Source of the DNA: Paralvinella palmiformis | Taxonomy: Eukaryota; Annelida; Polychaeta; Terebellida; Alvinellidae | NCBI GenBank assembly: GCA_025642065.1 | Contig: JAODUP010000508.1 | Coordinates: 91,001-155,000 of the forward strand | DNA: 64,000 nucleotides | Reading direction: 5' to 3' | Part shown: piece by piece, positions 51,945 to 63,940 of the stretch | Layout of the letters: each line of letters begins with the position of its first letter | Numbering within the stretch: position 1 is the first letter of the stretch | Made by a program: the position numbers and the translations under genes | Notes under the pieces: model-generated | Told to the model about the DNA's origin: nothing | The model's input: only the letters and a program-made list of their open reading frames with translations | The model's database searches: none

Positions 51945-52575
51945 TAAGCTTCCAGGAGAGAGAGCCACTAGATACCTTGTTGGTACTGTGCCAGGCTGCA
52001 CCGGGCACTTAATTATTGTAATGATGTGTGTATAGGAATTTTATGAGGCAAGATTTTAGGATATGTTTTACTGAAGAGTTAACAGAAGTAAACATTTTGG
52101 TAAACTTGAGAGTATAGGATAGTTGATGACTTGAGTCTGGTTGTATTTTATTATGGCAAGAGATGGTGCAAATGTCTTCAATATGAATGTGAATTGAATG
52201 TCTTCTCTGGATGCATTTTAGGACATGTTACAATTGATACGGTCAGCCTTTTGATGGGTTCCATGTCTGTCCACTGAACAAATCACCTGACCGGTTCTGT
52301 TCTTGTCTGTTAACAGGCGATTGCTGATTGAAGTAAAGTGTGATTAAAATGTATGCATTTTGTCGTTTTTGTATGTGAAAATCTTTCAGGAGTTACTGCT
52401 GATTAAACGTAATTTTTGTGGCAATTATTTCATATTCCTGGGAGAAGAACAGAATTTACAGATCATAGTCATTGTAATATTCAACACAAACTGTTTTATG
52501 ACATGAAAAAAATTTAATCATCACTTCTCATACATTTGGAAATTAGCATTCTCGGTTAAACACTTTTTACAGCAA

Positions 52576-52581
52576 AATAAA
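52576..52581 (+). terminator. polyadenylation signal AATAAA, TCERG1
   Basis: First canonical AATAAA after the stop, about 630 bases downstream; two ATTAAA variants precede it (near 52343 and 52404). Confidence 0.6.
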
Positions 52582-52645
52582 TCCATATGTACAATGCTAG
52601 TTGTATCTAATAAGACTAGTATTAAATATGAGTCCAGCAGCACAT

Positions 52646-52651
52646 TTTATT
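52646..52651 (-). terminator. polyadenylation signal AATAAA (minus strand), NDUFAF1
   Basis: About 80 bases past the NDUFAF1 stop codon. It faces the TCERG1 signal 65 bases away. Confidence 0.6.
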
Positions 52652-52731
52652 CGAAATGTTAATTATTTCCTAAATTTTGCTATCCAGCACAAGATGATAA
52701 TGGTCAAAACACACATGCAGACAGACATCAC

Positions 52732-55700
52732 TTAGAGCAGTGATATACTGGTTGTCTCGTACATTTCATATGCAAACTCTTCTTTGTGTCGTTCATCTTT
52801 TATGGCTGCTATAAAGTCAATCTCCAACTGGAAAGGTCCCATCACTCCATCTGCTATTGTTAAGCCAAAGTTCTGGATCTTGTCTGCCTGTATGCGCTCC
52901 TGGGCATCTTGTATGCGACCTTTGCTGGACAGGAAGAACTTTGAGAGTGGGATCTGTAAAAAAAGTTATATGGCTGATGGACTATTCTCGGAATTGTAGA
53001 ACATGCTAACAGACTAAGTAAGAATTGGGTTACCCAGCCATTAAGCCGAGGTCGTTTTTAGGCCTAAAATAATTTTTTCACTGCAGTATTTCCAGGTGAC
53101 GTTTTGGAACGCAGGAAATCGGTTTTGTTTTCATAATTCGTTAAAATGTGTTTTGTATACTGTCAATACATCAAGGCAAACTATAACGATCTACACAAAC
53201 TGTTTGTGCATACATAGGAACTAAAACTTAAATAAAGGCGTGATTAAACGTTCAATAAACCACATCAATGACTTAGAAATAATTAGACAGAGCTTTTGAT
53301 GGTACGTTTTGGTCATTAACGCAGCAATAACCGAGATGATTGTCACAATATAAATTACAGGAATATGCAGTCAGTCAGTATATCTAACTAACTCTCTATT
53401 GAAAATAAATTAATTAATCAGTGATTATCCCGTTATTAGTATAAATGTGCCCAGACAAAATATGAGGGGCACCCTAATGTCTTTGCCGCCAAACGAATGA
53501 GATACGACACTCTTAGGTACGGAATGTCTTGGGTGGTACGAGTTGTCTTGTTACCGACGCTGCCTTCGAATTGTAAGTCGTGAAATGCGCTATTTCCAAC
53601 AACATTTATCCATAATTACAAAAATCAGATAATTCTACATATAAATATTGATTTTCATTATAAAGCCGTGTATAATTATCATCAACTTGTTTCACTTCTA
53701 TTTTCACTCCTTGACCGAACGAGTTTAAATAAAACTGATGATTGATGCCCTGTTTGCATCTAGACCTAGATTAGAGTCTAGATCTAGATGGCTGCTAACA
53801 CACTGAACTTTTTTCTCCCGATGACTGGATTTCTTGACACTGAAATAGCACCAGCCATTAAGCCGAACCCCCAAAATAAGGGTCAAAATGTTGACATAAA
53901 GTCTCGGCTTAATGGCCGGGACCTACGGTATATCTGATTCTTCAGGACAAAATCACAGAGCTCCTGAAATGGCACAATTTCCTTGGAAACCAATCAGTTA
54001 TTGGAAGTTTCTTGGAAAGAATCTTCAACCAAAACTACACAGAAACACCGTATTATATTGTCATAATATCAAAAAGACCCATTAAACAATTGTATTTTAA
54101 TAGCTAAAAAACTTATTTTTCAGATGAAAATAAGTAATACAACTGTGAATATATGCAACTTCAGTTTCTTCGGGTCATGTGATTATGAAATTTGAACTGC
54201 GATAATTTGGTGGATTTGACTTACATGAGCTAACTGCCAGTAGGGGCCACCCCTTGTAAATAATGTGTATATGTACTGGTCGTGAAACTGAACATCGAAG
54301 TACCGATCCATGCTGAGCTGTATCTGATACGGCCGACCATCTCCTCGTACACGAAACAGGAGATGTGTATAGTTGGTGAGGTCGTGTGGATTTGGCCTTC
54401 CAAATGACATCTGCAAATAAATATATTCGGGTCACAAGCATGTCAGAAACTTGTTTCATTCACAATCTGCATTATTCAGCCCACATTAAAAATTAAACAC
54501 ATCATGCTCCCTCAAAACATAACGGAGAGTGAGTGAAATTGAACACTTCAACTGATTCAGTTGTGGTCATCATGATCTCAGATTCACAGCTTGAATCAGG
54601 TTAACTGATCATGTTCATTTTTAGTACATTCAAAACTAGTTGATGATTAAAAATGAGCACACAGCAGCATGAACTTCAATTGGTACATGTCGCCATTCTT
54701 AGCTTAGAAAACAGAACCCCATCACAACCTGGTTGATATTAAATGGATGAATAAATTTCATTATTAACTGAAAAATAATATGACTGAACAAAAGAATATG
54801 TTTATGATGAAGACAATTAATAAATATGGTAGTTACAGCAAGTGGTAAAAGTGGAAATGAGCCTAAATATGCATTATTCCTCCATAACTTAATCCACATT
54901 GTATACTCTGTATTCCTTTCTATAATAGTAAGTTCTGTTCATTTAACAACAAATGGGTGACCCTGTGGAAACAAATCGTACAGATACCGGTATGAGGTGG
55001 ATTCAAACCCACAACCTGGATGTTTGCAGCAGTGCTTTAACAATTGTGTTATCGGAGCACTAGCTGTGATCAGTGTAGATCCTTCGCTAATGTTCTGATG
55101 TGGGAATGGACAAACTCTCCAGTCAAACCTGTAATCTGTGTTAAGGGCTGGACAGCAGACTTCCCTAAGTGACAGTGCATCCAAACATCTCGCACAGAAA
55201 TATGTCTATATCACGTGTCAACGTTCTTAGCATTTATATTAGTACGAAACATGGCTGCTAGTGATGTTATTGTTGTTACAAATGAATACACTGACTGCTG
55301 GTCATCAACAAGACTGCCAACAGAAACTAGCGACTGGAAGTTCAACTTATAACATGGAAAGACAATATTATTTTAGGTAGTACTAAATTAGTTAAATAAA
55401 ACATGCCATTCATTTGCAAATCCCCTTCAAATACTTCACATGTGCTACATATAACTAATATGGCACGGCAGGGGATGGATAAATTAAACGTGCTACATAT
55501 AACTAATATGGCACGGCAGGGGATGGATAAATTAAACGTGCTACATATAACTAATATGGCACGGCAGGGGATGGATAAATTAAACTAATGACAATGTGAC
55601 ATTGCTACAAGTTTTAATTTGGGTTAGTAAGGCTTTACTATATATATTCCATTAATTACTCGCTTTTAGACAAATTGCACACTTCCCTAAAGGGATCAAA

Positions 55701-56224
55701 AGTCAGGCCGATGCCACATGGCTACAGCTGAATTCATAAAAACGTACAGTTTTTATCGGTGATCGGATGTTGCAGTAACCAGCTTGCTTGATTATGCCAT
55801 CTTTCGGCACATCAGTGTTCACGAAACCACGGAATAAACCAGTCTTGTTCTGGCCCAAGACGAACTCGGCTTGACTCTTCCCCTCTGAGAACAGTCGATC
55901 TGTGGTGAGAATCCAGTCGTCAACAATCTGGTTGTTGTCAAATTTAAACAAGACCTCGTAATCTCCATGGAAGGTTGCTATAATTGGGTTTGCCACAAAT
56001 TTGTCCTTCATTTCTTCACTCCATTTGTGGATTTCTTCAGGCAACATTTTCAGACTCTTCCTGATCAGCTGCTTCGGCTTTTTTCTTTTAAGCCGATCGG
56101 CATATTCCGCTCCGGGCTTTGGATGGAAGAAATCCAAAGCTGTCCGAACGAAGACTACGGCTGGTGTCGCTGGATGGCATGGATTGCGAACACACTTCTG
56201 ACCAAGATGCTTCAAACTCTGCAT
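52732..56224 (-). CDS. NDUFAF1: NDUFAF1 (CIA30), mitochondrial complex I intermediate-associated protein 30
   Basis: Coding exons on minus: 56224-55748, 54410-54225, 52953-52732; donors GTACGT and GTAAGT, acceptors TTTGCAG and TTTACAG, all phase 0, 294 residues. An in-frame TGA directly precedes the ATG. The protein chaperones assembly of the membrane arm of respiratory complex I (MCIA complex) in mitochondria. The N-terminus (first ~30 residues, basic and hydrophobic with few acids) fits a presequence. The CIA30 domain runs from about residue 85: FKFDNNQIVDDWILTTDRLF, SQAEFVLGQNKTGLFRGFVN, AGYCNIRS, then LLFRVRGDGRPYQIQ and YIYTLFTRGGPYWQL in exon 2, then IPLSKFFLSSKGRIQDAQER, IQNFGLTIADGVMGPFQLEI and DFI in exon 3. 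The RVRGDGR and FTRGGPYWQ blocks are nearly identical to human NDUFAF1. Length fits (human 327, with a longer presequence). It is convergent with TCERG1; no functional link is implied. Confidence 0.94.
53034..53919. mobile_element. candidate non-autonomous DNA transposon bounded by inverted repeats
   Basis: CCAGCCATTAAGCCGAG at 53034-53050 matches, inverted, 53903-53919 (16 of 17). A third copy in the first orientation lies at 53850-53866, forming a tighter hairpin with the right arm. No coding frame inside. Target duplication not clear, so the exact ends are open. In NDUFAF1 intron 2. Confidence 0.5.
54943..55060 (-). mobile_element. tRNA-derived SINE-like element, minus orientation
   Basis: On the minus strand GTGCTCCGATAACACAATTG then GTTAAAGCACTG and B box TGGGTTTGAATCCACC are followed by CCGGTATCTGTACG and a non-tRNA body to about 54943. 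No acceptor stem forms. In NDUFAF1 intron 1. Confidence 0.6.
55442..55585. repeat. minisatellite, three identical 48-bp units
   Basis: Each unit runs from GTGCTACATATAACTAATAT to GGATAAATTAAAC. The copies are identical. As 48 is a multiple of three, the plus frame reads a repeated 16-residue VLHITNMARQGMDKLN; this is a by-product, as there is no gene context for it. In NDUFAF1 intron 1. Confidence 0.97.
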
Positions 56225-57905
56225 TTTTCAACCAAACTGAAAAATTAAATAATACCGTTATTGAAATTGCAGTCCGGGGTTGGCAAATATTTGTAATTGG
56301 ATCCGACTAATTCAGTAAATTGTAATTAAATGATCATTATGTAATTTGGTTGATTTACCCATCCTTCGATCTTATATTTTTGAGACTGCATGGTAGTACT
56401 GTATACCAGGAGAGAATAATTACATGATATGCTCCTTTAATCTAAATACATGTATGGGAATTCGGACTGGGCTTATACGACTGTAGAGCAATAAAACTGG
56501 CGACTGTTTTTATAACGTTAGACAGTTTTAATTATAACTGGAGATGTTTCAATGTTCCATAACAGTAAGTGAACAATTTTGAATTATCTGTAATTGACAA
56601 CCTCTTCCTGTGATTTCCCCATGCCTGTCACCTGTACAAAGGAAAGTATGTACCTGAAAACTCTATGCACCTATCTTGGACAAATAATTTAGGATGATCC
56701 ACCTTCATAATCTGGTTGAATTCAATACATTCACACCTACCAACATCACGCTCCCACAAATAATTGACTTCCTTCTCTTGATTTCAGACTAACAGGGAAA
56801 ATAACGGCTCTACGTGTCTAATAGTTTTGACTTTAGGTTCCTAAAGATAGATGTGCGACATATTTCCCTGTGGAGGAGACTGAATGTGGCTGTGGGTGTT
56901 TAAAGCTCCGAGATCATTGTAACCTTTGGGCATTTTTAAAGTGATTCTAAGATGACCCGGAGGTATTTTATTTGAGCTCATGGTTTAGAACATCATTATA
57001 TTTAATACCATTATATATAAGAGACGACTACACTAGAGAAGACCAACATTTATTGGTCCATTTGGGGGGATTATTGGTCCTGGAAAGATTTCAACAAAAA
57101 TAAATATATATGGTTACTGTTTGCTGCATCCAACAGATGTTTATTATAGGAAATAGAACATTGCTTCAGAGTTTGAGCTCATATTAAACTTTTGTGTAAC
57201 TGTAAGTAAGGAATACTCATATTATCTGGCAAGTAAACATGGAAAACGATTGTAGCTTTAAGACAAAAAACTATTTATTTTTATGGGTTGAAGATCATTA
57301 AAGTCCATCCTCTGTCCTTTCACAAACACCTGAACCAAGAAATCACCAGACGAACTGCACCAAAAACTTTTGTAACCTAATTGGCACTACCAAATTCATA
57401 TTTTGACATCTTGCAAAAGTACACTCTAAAAGCCACTCTTCGTGGCTTGTGCAGTTTACTTTGGTCATAGGAGTGTATTAATTTTATCCAATGCAAAGAG
57501 CTGTAGTTCATAAAAATGAACACATTATTTTCTGTAATATCCACATCACCCTAGCATCTGCCTCATAAAACTCAGATCATCCCTGACTACCTATCACAAA
57601 CAACAGTTATGTTTGATTTAACCCCCTCCATCAACATTTTAAATAGTTACAATTTTTGTCTTAACATTTACGAATAGGTTTGGTCTCATTTTTTCTAAAC
57701 ACTCCCATTACTACCAGTTTCTTAACATCTAACGCATACACCAGCTTGGTATTACTAAGGTATATAGCAAAACAGTGAAGATGAAATACCAACAGGTAAA
57801 ATGTTGTACAACCAAATAACTAATAGGCTAAATCAAACAATAATTTATTTCAAGTTCTAGGTTACTCAGTGCAGTCACATTTCCACATTAAGGTTTGTTT
57901 TGTTG
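56225..57905. other. 5' flank of NDUFAF1, no further gene seen
   Basis: Probable 5' UTR and upstream region on minus (an acceptor-like TTTTTCAG lies 13 bases before the ATG, so a non-coding first exon may exist further up). Otherwise AT-rich without recognised features. Confidence 0.4.
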
Positions 57906-58246
57906 TTCAGGGGGGAATCCCCGGGCTGTCGCTTAATCAGCACAGCCTCTATGTTGGAGTGGTTGAGGAACCTCCAGGAGTCCCCCACCACTCACAGGGG
58001 AGCAGTACGGAAAGATGGAGCCGAAATACCCTGAGGGTGGTCACTGCCAGAGAGTTTTACGTCCTCAGAGGTTTTTAACGTCCCCCTTTATTTTAAATAA
58101 TTCAGTGGAGACGGCAGCGCCATCCACCCACGATGTAGTGAGCCAAAAAATTTATCCCTGGAAAAGTTTCGACCTCTTACAGGGTTCGAACCTGCGACTG
58201 TTGACACCAAGTGCTGGGTGCTTAACCGCTAGGCCACCGGAGCTCA
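57906..58246 (-). mobile_element. long tRNA-derived SINE, family C, minus orientation
   Basis: On the minus strand the head starts GTGAGCTCCGGTGGCCTAGC with A box TGGCCTAGCGGTTAAGC and B box CAGGTTCGAACCCTG. A body of about 250 bases follows (CCAGGGATAAATTTTTTGGC .. GGGGGACGTTAAAAACCTCT .. CACTCCAACATAGAGGCTGT). Well preserved A and B boxes. No other copy in this window. Confidence 0.8.
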
Positions 58247-59277
58247 CTCCACATTAAGGTCATTCTATGCAGACATTAGAGGACTGAGTGAGGTCAGTGG
58301 ACCTGTTAGGCCGTGCCATAGAGACGACTACATAAACTACTGTAAAAACTTGTGAAACACCTCCACTTAGAAGTTCGTGTGTCCTATTTAATTGAATAAG
58401 GAAACAAAAGAGAAGTCACTGCTCCCAATTGAGACAAGTTTGGGTTATTAATTATAACATCAAAGCAATTACTAATGGAAATAAATGATTGTGACAAACA
58501 GCTTTTGATCTTTTTGCTGACTTTAGGAGCAAAATCCGTATTGGGCCGTCATACGCGGAAGGGTACATAATTACAGAAAAATGGTGCACAATTCCAGCTG
58601 CACCAAAACTAGGTTTTCCGGGCATTTTTCTGGTCAACAAAGGGTGCTCGATATACACGAGTGCACGCTATACACGGGAGATTACAGTAATACTATTATT
58701 AATACATACACACACACACACATACATACACACTGGCCACAGAAATTTAACATTTTCTATAAACATTGACAGGTTTTTTTACACCGTTATTTAACATTAT
58801 TTAACTGTGAAAATCACAATAATATCCAGTATAATGCATTGATCAGTTAAATAAGAATGTGTATTTAATTGATACAGAAAGCCCACAAAACCTAATTTGA
58901 CAATTAATCATCACCAAGCACCAAACCAAATCACAACTGTCCCATGATACCAATTCTAGGTGACTATAACTTATGAGTCGAATTGCTATTCCCTGGTCTG
59001 ATGATCTTCTGATCCCCCGTCTCACACTGACATCTATTGTCATTGTATTAGTGATTTAATTCCCCCCAAACTCCAAGGAAATATTATTTTCAGGACAAAA
59101 TGACCATTTTCCAGAACAAAATTTAAGGGTAATAAATCAAGATGTGTATGATTGATTATTCACATATTTATGATACAGCTTCCACTTCACCACTTCTAGC
59201 TGTCTGATTGACCCACTTTTATTTAAATTTTAACAAACATAGGATATCATGACTTTTAGGTGTATGTTGCTGTTTTA

Positions 59278-59385
59278 AGTGCATCAACAAGGTTGGCAGG
59301 TTTCTCCCCATCACGGTAAAAACCATGGTAATTACCCAGTTTCTACCGATACGGCAGAAATACTTTCTGCCCAGGGGAGAAAATA
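59278..59385. repeat. TTTCTCCCC / GGGGAGAAA repeat, copy 1
   Basis: Begins GTGCATCAACAAGGTTGGCA and carries TTTCTCCCCAT early and CCAGGGGAGAAAAT at its end. Related to 60218-60325. Confidence 0.6.
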
Positions 59386-60217
59386 CATAATTTAACAGTT
59401 TGAAACCAATATACATAAGCATAAGTTATTTAATTGTAAATCTTGTCCACATGCCACATACTTATTTAAAGTGTATGTCAATAATTCATCACGTTTAAGA
59501 TTGTGAGATAAAAGATTGAGATTATTTATTTCTGGTATCTGTGCAGTGATATGCATTATAATGCTGAATAAATTTGATTTTATAATGACTGCTTTGTTAT
59601 GCAAGGCAACATAACACTATCAAATACCCAATCAACTATGAGGAGGGTGATGGTGTGTCTAGTCATGCTTGAATACTACTGACAACATCATGTCTGTAGT
59701 AATAACTACATGTATGTATCACTATGAAGAGATGCTGCTGTGTAATAACACTCACCCACTGCTGCATATTAAATATGCAGAAGTGGATGAGTGGTGTATG
59801 ATTGTTATTACACCATAGCAGAGGGAAGTATATCCACTGCCTAATTATAATATGGTAGATAGACTTCATATAGACTAGATTAATGTGACACTGATAGGGG
59901 TTATCAATCTCAGCAGATTAGTTAGTTATTCTTAATATAGTCTCTTGAGGTGCACATACAAATTTATACTTGTAAATGTTGAATATTGTGGCTGGACAAA
60001 TTGCTTCATCTTGCAGGTATGTTTTGCACTGTACCACATACCATTCAACATATTCAAGGGAAGTAGACAGCAAAGTCTGGAAGCACTTTGTTGTTTTTAT
60101 TAAACATTATTAAACAGATAAAAACATTAATAATTTAATTGTATCCCTGTACAAATATACTTGGTGATACCATGGCTTACACATGGTTATGCTTTGCACC
60201 TTAAAATAAACACATCT

Positions 60218-60325
60218 GGAAGTTTCTCCCCAGTTTCTCCCATGGCAGAAAGGTACCTTTCTCCCCATGGCAGGGGAGAAATACCTTTCTGCCGGGGAAA
60301 AGCCAACCCTGTGCATCAAACTGTA
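60218..60325. repeat. TTTCTCCCC / GGGGAGAAA repeat, copy 2, nested palindromes
   Basis: Contains the perfect palindrome AGAAAGGTACCTTTCT (60247-60262) and stem CTCCCC-atggca-GGGGAG (60261-60278). Ends AGCCAACCCTGTGCATCAAA, the inverse of the start of copy 1, so the copies are inverted relative to each other. Confidence 0.65.
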
Positions 60326-62890
60326 AAAAAAACTATCTTTGAACATTTTGTAAATGCACTCATTTGTCTGTGTGTAACATTTAACAAAATACCACTGTTG
60401 GTGGGCAAAACTTAAATATTTATCAGTTGGTCACAAAGGCCAACTATTGAACAATTGAAGCATATATACATGTAAACAAAAATTATTCTATGTACTGGTA
60501 CTCTTTTTCTTCTACAAGTTTCTTCTACTGCCTGATATTTATTTGGGGGCATTTTGGTTCTAAGAGGATTTTTTCTCAGGTGGTATTTTCTTCTAGGACA
60601 GTTCCTGACTTTGTAAATTTCAGAGACATTTCCATGCCTGGAAAATGAATTTGTTACTTTCCAAGTTTTCCAAGATGCATGGGAACCCTGGCTAAAATGT
60701 TCTGTATTACATGCAACACATCTGTTAACCTAGAAAATGTTTTTTAATTAGATTAAGAAAAAAATATATAATTACCTATTATAATTATGGACTGGATATT
60801 TGAATTATTCTCATTGAAGCCTTAATTTTTTTAAGCCTTCAGTGAAGTCTTTATAACAAAATTCAATAGATGATGTATAATGATGAGATAGTCTAGATCT
60901 AGTTCTGGAGAGTAGAGTGTAGAATTTAAATATTTAATATCATAAGTCATAAGAGGAATAAACCAAGTCCAAACCAAGTCCAAGACCAAGGTGATGTATA
61001 TATCATTTTAGGTAAAACTTTATAATGACCCAATATCAATTAAATGTCAAACTCTAAAAATGGGTTACAAATAGTAGACTAGATCTAATACACGGGTAAC
61101 TAGGCTATTGACTTGCCTACAAGTACAACTACAAGTAGTAGACTAGCTCTATTATATAGCCAGCTTAACACATTATCGCTCACGATAGATCTAGTACCTG
61201 AAGGAACACTGCACGCTGTTTATGTATTATGGTGTGGCAATGTCGTAAATATATCTGAATACACAATAAGTCAACAGCATTGTATAAAATAAATAAACGT
61301 TACACTATTAGAGTATATGAATGGCTCGCTCGTCAATTATTGACCTTTTCCAGAACAACCACAGTGCCCCCTAACGAGTAGCGATGGCCGCAACAATTTG
61401 TTTTGGAATCCTTCAACGGACACAGTTTTAATATAATCAATTTAACGTGTGTGTGTATGCTTGTGTGTGTGTTGTTGTTGTTGTTGTTGATTGGGTGACG
61501 CGTAATTAAAATAACAGAGAGAGGAGAGAGAGAGAGAGAGAGAGAAACAGTACTCAAACTAAATTAGATTGACTGATATAAAATAGATAAATTCAAACGT
61601 TTTTGCTTATCAAATCACATAACTATATTCACAGTATGTATTTAATTGTAACGACGTTAGACAATGTTACAATGTTTATTACACTATATATTTTTTTCAT
61701 TATTTTATTTGAACTTAAATGACCATCTGATCATCTTCCGTTTGCGGCTGACAACTTTTACTCATTTTAATCATTAATTTAAACAGCGGAGAGGTTTTCA
61801 CGGTATAATAAGCTGACCAGCTTTAATGTCAGATGTTCAGACCCATGTGTCATGAGGCCGCACATAAATATCGCCATCGTTGTGCATTTATAAGTGCTCA
61901 TAAATAAATATGAGACAGAGCAGTATATGCTTATAATGTCACAGATGTACCAAGCCTTCACGCGGTTGCCACCATTCGTTGTTGTTTACATCGACACAAG
62001 CCAGCAACCTATAAGCAGATTATTCAACGCAACTAAACAAATATTATATAGCATCAAGTAAAGAAATATTTCGTAAGGTTCTTAAAATCCACTTATTTAA
62101 ATTGACCAATTTATAATATATATAAATTAGTGTATTTATATTTAAATGGGTTTGTGCAGTATGAGCCAGAACATGTTTCAATTATGTTTTCAATGTAAAG
62201 CGTTACAGAGTAATTCAAGTTGAATATATGGCGCTATATAAAATGCTAGTATTATTTAGTATTATCTCACATCTTGTTTAGAGCCGATTTTATTACTTCC
62301 TTCCCTTTTATTTCTGTCCCATGTCCTTATATTGTTATTTGTGTGACTGCAGCAGTATTTATTAATTCGCTATCAGCCGAAAAATTAATCCTATGTGAAT
62401 TTCTACGTTAAATGCGCCAATTTTCGTTTACCACACCAAAAATAAACGTAGTGGTCTCATATATGAAAATCATCTGGACGATATAGACAAAAGCCTCCAA
62501 ATGAATATCCACCACAAGTTGAATATCTAATAAAAAATAAGAAAAGCAGCAACTTAAAATGAAATAAAGACATAACCAAAGAGAGTCGATCAGTAAGGTG
62601 ATATCTTAAAGTAGTTTTATAAAGGTCATTTGGCTATTTTTCAATACGAACATGATCGAGTAGGATGTATCAATATCCTTCTGCACGTTTTTATCCTTAA
62701 TAATGAATGAAACACTCTAGAAAGCTACCATAGTCACCTCCTTGGCACAGACATATCTATAAATCCTCACGATTGATTACAACGCAATTTTTAATCATTT
62801 TATATATATATATATATATATATAGAGTGAGTGAGTGAGTCATACTTGAAAGAGTTTATACTTTGGATGACATTGTATATACGTCTGAAT
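60326..62890. other. no gene recognised
   Basis: Contains (TTG)n at about 61471-61489, (GA)n at 61517-61546 and a (TA)n run near 62801-62822 with (GTGA)n behind it. GGCGCTATATAAAATGC near 62231 resembles a LINE/SINE 3' tail. No exon-like frame stands out. Confidence 0.45.
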
Positions 62891-62892
62891 AT

Positions 62893-63076
62893 GATGATTG
62901 ATGTTTTACGGCCACTTTTGTGCACAAGGTAGGCTAAATGGGCCGAGAGACTTCCAAAGGTAATGAGACGAAGTGAAAGACGAAACAACCTTCAGATATG
63001 CCCACGCCGGGATTCGAACACGAGTGGTAGTGATCTGTGGTCCAGCACGCTACCGCTAGACCACGGAGGCGCCCAC
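62893..63076 (-). mobile_element. full-length family A SINE with 9-bp target-site duplication
   Basis: Reads on minus GGGCGCCTCCGTGGTCTAGC, B box GTGTTCGAATCCCGG, full body, (ATC)n tail. TCTGAATAT lies on both sides (62884-62892, 63077-63085). Very similar to the copy at 21337-21525. Confidence 0.95.
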
Positions 63077-63078
63077 TC

Positions 63079-63083
<5 letters not shown>

Positions 63084-63118
<35 letters not shown>
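63084..63118. repeat. (TA)n microsatellite
   Basis: Starts in the duplicated target site of the SINE. Confidence 0.95.
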
Positions 63119-63120
<2 letters not shown>

Positions 63121-63271
63121 GTTTTCGTAGTAATTTAAATAAGATAAAACTTCTGATTTTTAATAATGTTCGCCAAGATAGTATCGTTACATCACCAAAT
63201 ACTTTCGAGAGCAAATAATTTGATATTTTGAAACATTTTGCAGAGACAACGCGCATTACTAGCTTGGTAGC

Positions 63272-63416
63272 TTGGCATGATTATAACAGATCCGGAACAT
63301 TGACGTTTAAGGTTAAAATGGCAGGATTATCACGGTATTATCGCTCAACGGACCCCCCTATAAATCCCACAATGCAAAGCGCGCCTGGTTTGTTTTGGCT
63401 TTTGACGTCATCATGC
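63272..63416 (+). repeat. 144-bp dispersed repeat, copy 2
   Basis: Same orientation partner of 34369-34512; TTGGCATGATTATAACAGAT at one end, TGACGTCATCATGC at the other. Confidence 0.9.
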
Positions 63417-63814
63417 AATGGGTCTATTGGAAGTACTGAATGAGTAATCTTTTTCGTGCTGTGTGCCAAAGTTGTTTGATAAGAGAGTATTTCCGATATA
63501 AATAAAATAATTTTCTTAGTTCTTACATACTTTCTTGATATTTCATCTACCATTTTTTACTGAGCCTACATATGTCGAGACCAGATGCCTTGATGGCGTT
63601 AAATATAAATTATGTCACTGGATACTGACAACGAATCAAATGTTTTCTAATCCTTAGAGATTTTGGAATATTGTTGATATTCGGTAGCGCGTAACATAAA
63701 ATCAAAACCGAGATCATTATACATTTGTAAATCTTTCATTACCATCAATGAGCCAGTAAATGATTTTAGGTTAAAACTGAAATTTATAAAAATATGAATT
63801 GAGTTGTCGCCCCT

Positions 63815-63940
63815 GTGTGTAGAGCCGTCCATCGTCACCGTAACAATATCTATTACCTAAAAGCATTCTTCCTGCAAGAAATACTTGTTACATTGACTTT
63901 GTTAAATCTCCCTTAGACTATTGTAACTCCCTAATATATT
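63815..63940 (+). pseudogene. LINE reverse transcriptase C-terminal relic
   Basis: Frames give CRAVHRHRNNIYY and, after a shift, LDYCNSL, the paired landmarks (R..H.I...K .. SRLDYCNSLL) of the CR1/L2 RT C-terminal part. It breaks off into a (TTA)n(TTG)n run. Confidence 0.65.

Noticed and set aside
59219..60346. Two minus-strand frames sharing SP-x-GRK-x-FC-x-GRNW
   Set aside because: The similarity comes from the palindromic TTTCTCCCC repeat rather than from a protein family.
61333..61400. Possible start of a plus gene at GCGATGGCCGC (61381)
   Set aside because: The frame does not lead to a donor or a recognisable peptide.
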